NCBI GenBank assembly: GCA_964595035.1
Contig: CAZQNW010000030.1
Location: forward strand, 1-13,102
Length of the DNA stretch: 13,102 nt
DNA from: JAKASV01 sp964595035
Lineage (GTDB): Bacteria; Babelota; Babeliae; Babelales; Vermiphilaceae
Direction of reading: 5' to 3'
The position numbers were made by a program, and so were the translations under genes. Below, in pieces: positions 7,991 to 13,102 of the stretch (position 1 is the first letter of the stretch; the number at the start of each line of letters is the position of its first letter). The notes under the pieces were generated by a model that searched no databases, had not been told where the DNA came from, and saw nothing but the letters and a program-made list of their open reading frames with translations.

Positions 7991-8527
7991 CTATTTCTTT
8001 TTTGAGTCCGTATGTATAATTTCTCCATCAACTACAAAAACTCCGTTGCCACAATGATGGAGCATACGCTGTCTTCTTTTGGATTGTGTCATCCAGGCTT
8101 TACAACCTTGCAGTACAAACATATTGTAAGTCGCAGCCATACTCATATCAATAACTTTGCACTCAATATGCGCATAACATTCACCAATCCTTGGAACATT
8201 AACGCACGCCGATGGAACCTCAGTAAAGCCGAAACGAGAGAACTTATCAACTCGAGCGCCTGTTGTATTGCCAACACCAACTACTTTATCGATAAGCGCT
8301 GCAGTAGGAATATTGAGAACACATTCTTTGGTATCTTTAAGTATGTTAAATGAATAATTTTGGTCACTTATGATACAGCCGATGATAGGTGGATTAAAAT
8401 CTATCATAGTCTGCCATGTCATTGTCATAATATTAGCCTTACCATTACGAGCTGTCGTCACTAAAACAACAGGACCCGGTTCCAAAAGCTGATATGCCTT
8501 AGCTAAAGACAATGATTTTTTCTTCAT
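7991..8527 (-). CDS. Flavin reductase-like domain protein (FMN-binding split barrel)
   Basis: 178 residues from the ATG at 8527, chosen because AGAGG (8536-8540) lies 8 nt upstream; the first ATG of the frame (8563) has no such site. Family features are PGPVVLVTT at 17-25, GKANIMTMTW at 29-38, PPIIGCII at 46-53 with the following NYSFNIL, and DKFSRFGFTEVPS at 94-106, then PRIGECYAHIECKV. These place it among the DIM6/NTAB flavin reductases, which bind FMN in a split barrel and reduce flavin with NAD(P)H or use bound flavin in redox reactions (flavoredoxin type). No signal peptide is seen, so it should be cytoplasmic. It lies 88 nt downstream of the ankyrin gene on the same strand, and I see no terminator between them, so co-transcription is possible. 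The electron partner is unknown. Confidence 0.8.
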   Translation of the reverse strand: MKKKSLSLAKAYQLLEPGPVVLVTTARNGKANIMTMTWQTMIDFNPPIIGCIISDQNYSFNILKDTKECVLNIPTAALIDKVVGVGNTTGARVDKFSRFGFTEVPSACVNVPRIGECYAHIECKVIDMSMAATYNMFVLQGCKAWMTQSKRRQRMLHHCGNGVFVVDGEIIHTDSKKK

Positions 8528-8614
8528 ACGATCATCCTCTTTTAAAATACCATAACAATGCATATTGCATAGTTACATAACAGCGAGATATTTTTCAATA
8601 TTTGATCAAGAATT

Positions 8615-9340
8615 TTAACATGGTAAGCCTTTCAGTTCTACAAGCAACTGGAGGAACTCGGGAACACATCCCTTCCCATCCTTACCACCGGCTTTAACAA
8701 GCGCCTGCGCAATAGGCATAGATTGATTTGCAAGAGCAATATCCAGCGGCGATTCACCTTTGCCGTTTCGTACATTTACCGAAGCACCGGATTTGATGAG
8801 AGTTTCTACAAATGATGGCTTATTATGCAATACAGCCCAATGCAACGGCGTAGAACCCAATATGCTTTCTTGAATATTGACTGTCGCCCGATGCGCAATA
8901 AGTCTTTGCGCAACAGCTTCATGCCCTTTGAATGCTGCCCACATAAGTGGCGTCCAACCACGTTTGTCTTGTTGATCGACAGGAGCCCCCGCTTCAAGAA
9001 GATCATTAACCAAAACAGTATCACCATTAAATGCAGCAAGCGCTAAAGGAAACATTCCATCATAACTAGATTTAGATAGATCCGCCCTAGCATCAATAAA
9101 AAGTTTGACCATATCACGTTGTTTTTTCATTACCGCATACAGCAAAGGAGTACGGCCACGCCTATCCTGTTGATTGATGTCCGTCATTGAGAACAATAAT
9201 ATCTTAGCATGGGTAAAATGGCCTTTTTTGATGGTGTCAAAAATGTTTTCTGCGGTGCAACCATTAAGCAATAAAGCAACTGTCGACACAGTAAAAAACA
9301 TAGAACATACAATGTATTTTTTAACATCAAAAATATTCAT
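8615..9340 (-). CDS. Ankyrin-repeat protein, predicted lipoprotein
   Basis: 241 residues with a good AGAGG site (9347-9351) before the ATG. The N-terminus has lysines at 7-8, a hydrophobic stretch at 11-25 and LNGC at 25-28, so C28 could be lipidated (Asn at -2 is less usual in a lipobox). Residues about 30-61 are a degenerate first repeat. Four clear ankyrin repeats follow at about 63-95, 96-128, 129-162 and 163-195, with a last degenerate one at 196-221. Recognisable cores are GRTPLLYAV, WTPLMWAAFKGHEAVAQRLI and STPLHWAV. Ankyrin repeats bind proteins. In host-associated bacteria they are often effectors, but a lipid anchor would keep this one in the cell envelope, possibly at the surface. 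A binding partner cannot be inferred. Confidence 0.82.
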   Translation of the reverse strand: MNIFDVKKYIVCSMFFTVSTVALLLNGCTAENIFDTIKKGHFTHAKILLFSMTDINQQDRRGRTPLLYAVMKKQRDMVKLFIDARADLSKSSYDGMFPLALAAFNGDTVLVNDLLEAGAPVDQQDKRGWTPLMWAAFKGHEAVAQRLIAHRATVNIQESILGSTPLHWAVLHNKPSFVETLIKSGASVNVRNGKGESPLDIALANQSMPIAQALVKAGGKDGKGCVPEFLQLLVELKGLPC

Positions 9341-9383
9341 TAAACAGCCTCTTGAAAGAATATAAGATATTTAGAAATATAAA

Positions 9384-9412
9384 AATATATATAAGTATAA
9401 CCATACATTCAA
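9384..9412 (-). promoter_or_regulatory. Candidate promoter of the ankyrin gene
   Basis: TTGAAT (9407-9412) and TATATT (9384-9389) are separated by 17 nt on the minus strand, giving a leader of about 37 nt. The surrounding DNA is very AT-rich, so a chance match is possible. Confidence 0.4.
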
Positions 9413-9492
9413 AATTAATACAAATGCAAAAGTCATAAATATACTAAGTAACCCTTTGAAGATTTCCACATGTACTAATATACGCTTTGTAG

Positions 9493-9498
9493 TATAAT
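9493..9498 (+). promoter_or_regulatory. -10 element (TATAAT) of the 156-residue membrane protein gene
   Basis: A perfect TATAAT lies 38 nt before the ATG at 9537. No convincing -35 hexamer sits 16-18 nt upstream. Confidence 0.35.
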
Positions 9499-9536
9499 CC
9501 CTGTAAAGAATAAGACTGTAGTACCATAGGAATAGT

Positions 9537-10007
9537 ATGCATTACATTAAAATACTCATATATATAGCTCTCATAGGATATGTAAACACAACAAAAACAA
9601 TGCAACTCCTCTATGACGGCACCAGATACAAAATTATTACACAAGAACGCTGTATTGCCATTAATCCATATGACATGTCTCCGTTACTACAAAAAATGAA
9701 TCTGCCAAAGTTAAAACAATTTCTTAACAATGGCGGCCATATTCGTATACATAGGCTCTCTAATGGTGACTTCTTTTTACGCGATTATATACCGGGACCT
9801 GGCGGATGCCCATCACATGGGATATTGCCTTTAATATGCATATCAACGTTAGGGACACTCGCTGTTGTTGGCATAACAGCATTAACAAACCATGAAACAG
9901 GACTCATTTCATATTGCATAGGATTTTCTGCATTTAGTACATTCGCACTCTTTGAAGCAATTGCTGATCACCATAATGACCGCAATGATCTATTGCTTCC
10001 CCTGTAA
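9537..10007 (+). CDS. Small membrane protein with N-terminal signal segment and two C-terminal helices, function unknown
   Basis: 156 residues. AGGA (9528-9531) precedes the ATG at a suitable distance. The N-terminal MHYIKILIYIALIGYV is a signal peptide or membrane anchor. A polar part follows (about 18-95) with an HIRIHRLSNGDFFLRDYIPG segment at 68-87 and a GPGGCP turn at 87-92. Two hydrophobic helices, about 96-115 and 122-142, end the hydrophobic part. The tail, after AIADHH, is charged (NDRND) and short. I recognise no family. The gene stands alone on the plus strand, convergent with the cysteine synthase gene 21 nt away, and no hairpin terminator is visible between them. Confidence 0.55.
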   Translation: MHYIKILIYIALIGYVNTTKTMQLLYDGTRYKIITQERCIAINPYDMSPLLQKMNLPKLKQFLNNGGHIRIHRLSNGDFFLRDYIPGPGGCPSHGILPLICISTLGTLAVVGITALTNHETGLISYCIGFSAFSTFALFEAIADHHNDRNDLLLPL

Positions 10008-10028
10008 CCTATAAAAGATTTTTGAATG

Positions 10029-10988
10029 TTATACTTCAAATAAGTTTGTACTGAGATATTTTTCGCCTCTGTCGGGGAATATAACAACAATTGTTCCTGA
10101 ATCAATTTTTTTAGCAATCTCCAATGCAGCGTATAAAGCAGCACCGGAGCTCATGCCAACAAAGATTCCTTCATTTTTTACAATCTCTCGCGCCACTCTA
10201 AAGGCATCTTGAGTATCAACCATAATAGTTTCATCAATCTTAGATGGATCATATATTGCAGGAACAATAGCTTCTTCCATATTTTTTAGACCCTGAATAT
10301 AATGCCCTTTAACCGGATGAGCGCAGACAATCTTAATCTTGGGATTATTTTCTTTAAGCGCTTTACTAATACCCATTATAGTACCGGACGTTCCCAATGC
10401 AGAGACAAAATAGTCAATATGCCCATTTGTTTGGTGCCAAATTTCTTCCGCTGTTGAATGATAATGCGCAAGCTTATTGTCTTCATTGGAAAACTGGTCT
10501 GGCATAAAATATATATCAGGGTTTTGCTCAACAAGCTCACGGGCCTTTTTAATTGCTCCATCGGTACCCAACTTAGGATCTGTTAGAGTTACTTTTCCAC
10601 CAAATGCTTGTATCATTTTTCTTCGTTCAATAGAAACAGCTTCACTCATAACAATTTCAACTTGATACCCTTTTACCGCACCAATCATCGCAAGACCAAT
10701 ACCGGTATTACCGGATGTCGGTTCAATAATGATTTTTCCTTTTGTAAGGCGCCCATCAGACTCTGCTTTTTCAATCATTTTTAACGCAATACGATCCTTG
10801 ATGCTTCCTGTAGGATTAAACCCTTCGACTTTTGCAAATATTCTAACGTTGGGGTTTGGATTCAACGTACGAATTTGTACAAGAGGGGTATTGCCAATGG
10901 TTTGCAATATATTTTCATACATCGCACATACACATTGCGTCCCTAATAAACAGCTTACAACAACTGCTCCTTTTTTTATGCCTTGCAT
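10029..10988 (-). CDS. cysK: Cysteine synthase family protein with an apparent signal peptide
   Basis: A PLP enzyme of the O-acetylserine sulfhydrylase/beta-family, which makes cysteine from an activated serine and sulfide. From the ATG at 10988 it has 319 residues. Motifs are IGNTPLVQI at 31-39, the Schiff-base lysine K64 in NPTGSIKDRIA, the phosphate-loop segment EPTSGNTGIGLAM, DQFSNEDN, the GTSGT loop, and GMSSGAA followed by FPDRGEKYLST near the end. It resembles CysM and CysK about equally, so the symbol is provisional. The start matters: a GGAG-containing site at 10999-11005 serves 10988, which adds MQGIKKGAVVVSCLLGTQC ending in VCA, a good Sec signal peptide. The start expected from homologues (MYENI, 10922) has no close ribosome-binding site. 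The frame extends to 11066 without a better start. Cytoplasmic action is normal for the family, so export here is an inference. Confidence 0.88.
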   Translation of the reverse strand: MQGIKKGAVVVSCLLGTQCVCAMYENILQTIGNTPLVQIRTLNPNPNVRIFAKVEGFNPTGSIKDRIALKMIEKAESDGRLTKGKIIIEPTSGNTGIGLAMIGAVKGYQVEIVMSEAVSIERRKMIQAFGGKVTLTDPKLGTDGAIKKARELVEQNPDIYFMPDQFSNEDNKLAHYHSTAEEIWHQTNGHIDYFVSALGTSGTIMGISKALKENNPKIKIVCAHPVKGHYIQGLKNMEEAIVPAIYDPSKIDETIMVDTQDAFRVAREIVKNEGIFVGMSSGAALYAALEIAKKIDSGTIVVIFPDRGEKYLSTNLFEV

Positions 10989-10998
10989 GTAGTTGTTA

Positions 10999-11005
10999 CT
11001 CCCTT
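10999..11005 (-). promoter_or_regulatory. Ribosome-binding site that decides the cysteine synthase start
   Basis: AAGGGAG on the minus strand, 10 nt upstream of the ATG at 10988. The alternative ATGs at 11066, 11027 and 10922 have no comparable site; the nearest purine run to 10922 is 18 nt away. This favours the form that carries the signal peptide. Confidence 0.6.
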
Positions 11006-11100
11006 GTTTTTTATGTGTCTCTACCATACTGTTTATTAGTTTACTAGAACTCAGAATAGGCTTCATAGACTTATACGATCATATTTTTAAAAGCACATCA

Positions 11101-11144
11101 TTATAAAACAAAAAGAGAATGGACTTTTGTGACCATTCTCTTTT
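11101..11144 (-). terminator. Intrinsic terminator of the 252-residue exported protein gene
   Basis: A perfect 12-bp inverted repeat (arms 11111-11122 and 11133-11144, 10-nt loop) lies 24 nt after the stop. On the minus strand it runs into TTTTTGTTTTATAA. The stem has A and T ends on both sides, so it could also act in the other direction. A TATAAT at 11100-11105 overlaps the U-tract and might be a -10 for the cysteine synthase gene, without a clear -35. Confidence 0.88.
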
Positions 11145-11168
11145 CATGATTAACATTTATTATTTTTC

Positions 11169-11927
11169 CTATTGGAACAATTTACGCCGTGCACTTTCTT
11201 GAATCTGCTGCCATATTTCCAATCTCAGCTGTTCAATAGTTTTAACTTTATTTTTGTTCAACCAAGCTTCGCCTAATCGTTTTGCGCGTTCCCAATTTTT
11301 AACTCCTACATACCCTTCTATTTCTTTTTCTGGATAAGAAAAAAGTCTCCCGTTAACATATGCAGATTCATAATATGTATCACCTGCATCAACAACCTTT
11401 CCCCCTAAAAATGTGGCATCATAAGGTCTATTACTTGTTTCAACACCATGGAGTGCCAATACATAAACGTCATGTTCAGCATCAGCAAATTGTGTATTAT
11501 ATACATATTTTATATAAAACTCTCCGGCAGGAATAAAAAGAAATTTTAACGGACAATCGGGTCGCTGCAATATCTCATATAAAATCGGATACTTTTTTAG
11601 CGTTGTATTATCTACAATAACCTGTCCAAGAGGTCTGAGTCCAAACAAGACACTCAATAAATCCTTTACTTCACCCCAAAAAATATCGGAACCCTCAGTA
11701 TATTCCTCGTATTCCTCATAACCTAGTCCTGCTATTTCTTGAGCAGTGGTCCATGGTCTCAGATCTTCAAGAGTTTTAGCATGATATTTTTCACGAAGCA
11801 TGGTAATAAGCTCTTGAGTCGGTATCCTTTTCATATCTTTTTGAGCCGAAGCAGCCTCTTCCGACGCATATACGGCAACTGAAAATAGTGTCAACAATGC
11901 AAAATATCTTACAGAAAACAGATTCAT
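11169..11927 (-). CDS. Exported protein of unknown function
   Basis: 252 residues with a strong AAAGGAG site just before the ATG. The signal peptide MNLFSVRYFALLTLFSVAVYA would be cleaved after A21. The mature protein has a Glu-rich helical start (about 22-55), an acidic EEYEEYTEGSD stretch at 71-81, a mixed alpha/beta middle with strands LKFLFIPAGEFYIKYVY (127-143) and HDVYVLALHG (152-161), and a basic helical tail (about 211-250). It has one cysteine, C125. No known domain is evident. It lies between asnA and the cysteine synthase gene but has its own promoter and terminator, so it is probably a single-gene unit. Periplasmic or secreted location is all that can be inferred. Confidence 0.65.
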   Translation of the reverse strand: MNLFSVRYFALLTLFSVAVYASEEAASAQKDMKRIPTQELITMLREKYHAKTLEDLRPWTTAQEIAGLGYEEYEEYTEGSDIFWGEVKDLLSVLFGLRPLGQVIVDNTTLKKYPILYEILQRPDCPLKFLFIPAGEFYIKYVYNTQFADAEHDVYVLALHGVETSNRPYDATFLGGKVVDAGDTYYESAYVNGRLFSYPEKEIEGYVGVKNWERAKRLGEAWLNKNKVKTIEQLRLEIWQQIQESARRKLFQ

Positions 11928-11970
11928 AGTCTCTCCTTTTTATCATAACATATAGCACTCACTTACTTTT

Positions 11971-12000
11971 AGCCTATCAATGTATATTTATATTTGTCAA
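11971..12000 (-). promoter_or_regulatory. Promoter of the 252-residue exported protein gene
   Basis: A perfect TTGACA (11995-12000) and TAGGCT (11971-11976) are 18 nt apart on the minus strand, with an AT-rich tract upstream. The predicted leader is about 37 nt and includes the AAAGGAG site. Confidence 0.55.
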
Positions 12001-12062
12001 TTTATAATTATATTGGCGCATAAAAGACGCTTTTTGCGGCGACTAATACATAACAACAATAG

Positions 12063-13046
12063 TCACCAACCTACTTCCGGCCATACACTTTCTTGCACCT
12101 CTTTAATATGAGCTTTATGCAAAAGGAACATACATAAGCGTGACTGTCCAATACCTCCGCCTATCGATAATGGCAATTGATCGTTAAGTAACATTGTATG
12201 AAAAGGCAATGAGCTTCTTTCTGATACTCCTCGCAATGCAAGTTGTCTTGTAAGCGCCTGTTTATCAACACGAATTCCCATAGATGAAAGCTCTAATGCT
12301 TTTTCTCTTACATCATCCCACACAAGAATATCTCCGTTTAATCCAAAATGCGCAGTAGATGTTTGCGTTGACCAATCATCATAGTCAGGTGCACGCCCAT
12401 CATGTGGCAAGCCATCTGAAAGATCTGCCCCTATGCCAATAAGAAACACCGCTCCCTTTTCTTTGCATATCTCATGCTCACGCTCTTTAGGATTTAAAGT
12501 TGGATACTTATCAGCTAAGTCCTGACTATGAATAAAGGTAATCTCTTGAGGAAAACGAGGTTTTAATTCAGGATACAACGAGCATATATAATACTCGGTA
12601 GTCTTCATGGCATGATAAATATGTTTTACACAATTGCGCAGGTAATCCAGCGTACGATCTTCTTCCTCAATAACCTGCTCCCAATCCCACTGATCAACAT
12701 ACAACGAATGAATATCATCGCATTCTTCATCTGCCCGTATCGCGCGCATATCAGTATAAATACCTTCACCTCGCTTGCACCCGTATCTTGCCAATGCCAT
12801 CCGCTTCCACTTTGCAAGCGAATGTACAATTTCAGCAACGCCGCCATCATGTTTCATAACAAACGACACCGGTTTTTCAATACCATTTAAATCATCGTTA
12901 ATCCCCGTCCCGGTTCTTACAAATAATGGCGCTGCAACCTGAAACAGCTGCAGAGCTTCAGCAAGCTCATGCGAAAAGCATTCTTTTATGCAACACGATG
13001 CCTTCTGAGTATCACGTAACGAAAGAGCAAATTTCTTATATTCCAT
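12063..13046 (-). CDS. asnA: Aspartate--ammonia ligase (asparagine synthetase A)
   Basis: AsnA makes asparagine from aspartate, ammonia and ATP, releasing AMP and pyrophosphate, in the cytoplasm; it has a class II aminoacyl-tRNA-synthetase-like fold. Its 327 residues match the family length (about 330 in E. coli). Near-identical family segments are VHSLAKWKR at 74-82, LYVDQWDWE at 115-123, FIHSQDL at 171-177, LSDGLPHDGRAPDYDDWST at 209-227, GLNGDILVW at 235-243, ELSSMGIRVD at 252-261 and GGGIGQSRL at 296-304. It ends at TGA, the only TGA stop among the genes here. The ribosome-binding site GGAGA (13051-13055) is well spaced. Its 5' leader contains a terminator-like hairpin. The promoter is not visible and probably lies beyond the window edge. 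Confidence 0.96.
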   Translation of the reverse strand: MEYKKFALSLRDTQKASCCIKECFSHELAEALQLFQVAAPLFVRTGTGINDDLNGIEKPVSFVMKHDGGVAEIVHSLAKWKRMALARYGCKRGEGIYTDMRAIRADEECDDIHSLYVDQWDWEQVIEEEDRTLDYLRNCVKHIYHAMKTTEYYICSLYPELKPRFPQEITFIHSQDLADKYPTLNPKEREHEICKEKGAVFLIGIGADLSDGLPHDGRAPDYDDWSTQTSTAHFGLNGDILVWDDVREKALELSSMGIRVDKQALTRQLALRGVSERSSLPFHTMLLNDQLPLSIGGGIGQSRLCMFLLHKAHIKEVQESVWPEVGW

Positions 13047-13055
13047 CAGATCTCC

Positions 13056-13081
13056 AAAAAAATACCCCAGCTATGCTGAGG
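13056..13081 (-). terminator. Terminator-like hairpin abutting the asnA ribosome-binding site
   Basis: On the minus strand CCTCAGC (13075-13081) pairs with GCTGGGG (13065-13071) around a 3-nt loop, then TATTTTTTT and immediately GGAGA, the asnA Shine-Dalgarno. It could be the terminator of an upstream gene outside the window or a leader attenuator for asnA. The stem could extend by two or three weaker pairs. Confidence 0.65.
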
Positions 13082-13102
13082 CATCTAGAAAATTCTATGC
13101 AT

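Noticed and set aside
9444..9644. 66-residue minus-strand open frame across the 9537 gene start
   Set aside because: It overlaps the real plus-strand gene and its -10 and ribosome-binding sites, has no ribosome-binding site of its own, and its composition looks non-coding.
12016..12045. Possible asnA terminator around CGCAAAAAGCG followed by a T-run
   Set aside because: The stem is only three contiguous base pairs with mismatches beyond; too weak to call.
13056..13102. T-box riboswitch upstream of asnA
   Set aside because: The short visible leader has no T-box sequence and the 5' arm of the hairpin does not fit an antiterminator of that class; the rest is outside the window.
1..13102. tRNA, rRNA, CRISPR array, insertion sequence or transposase
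   Set aside because: No T-loop-like tRNA motifs in gaps, no regular direct repeats with spacers, and no transposase-like frame were seen.

Overview
The window is AT-rich chromosomal DNA from a Gram-negative-type bacterium. A predicted outer-membrane beta-barrel, a predicted lipoprotein and many Sec-type signal peptides imply an outer membrane. The genes mix a few housekeeping or scavenging functions (nucleoside uptake, release factor 1, ribosomal protein L31, AsnA, a cysteine synthase) with a high share of exported proteins, several carrying eukaryote-like modules (ankyrin repeats, a WD40 propeller, a cholera-toxin-like ADP-ribosyltransferase signature). This fits a reduced, host-dependent bacterium. 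My best guess is the Dependentiae/TM6 (Babeliales) group; Chlamydiae- or Rickettsiales-like lineages are alternatives. This is inference from gene content, not from a marker phylogeny. The standard code seems to be used: the 13 genes stop mostly at TAA, with TAG and one TGA (asnA).

Layout. Positions 1-227 hold only a hairpin terminator for the first gene. nupC (228-1499, minus) is a nucleoside permease. The rpmE-prfA operon (3149 to 1785, minus) has a recognisable sigma70-like promoter (3232-3260) and a strong intrinsic terminator (1722-1754). Next come three minus-strand genes for exported proteins. The first (3317-4519) has the STS and ExE signature of cholera-toxin-type ADP-ribosyltransferases. 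The second (4625-6397) is a WD40-propeller protein with an uncharacterised C-terminal half. The third (6424-6843) is a small cysteine-containing exported protein that probably shares a transcript with the WD40 gene.

From 7163 to 10007 the orientation is mixed: an outer-membrane beta-barrel (+), a flavin-reductase-like protein (-), an ankyrin-repeat lipoprotein (-) and a small two-helix membrane protein (+). The right end has a cysteine synthase (-) whose best ribosome-binding site puts a signal peptide on it, an unrecognised exported protein (-), and asnA (-). An intrinsic-terminator-like hairpin abuts the asnA ribosome-binding site.

How the genes fit together (inference): NupC imports nucleosides the cell may not make, AsnA and the cysteine synthase are minimal amino-acid steps, and the exported repeat proteins and ART-like protein are candidates for host contact. 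The most interesting objects are the ART-like protein, the apparently exported cysteine synthase, and the WD40/Cys-protein pair.
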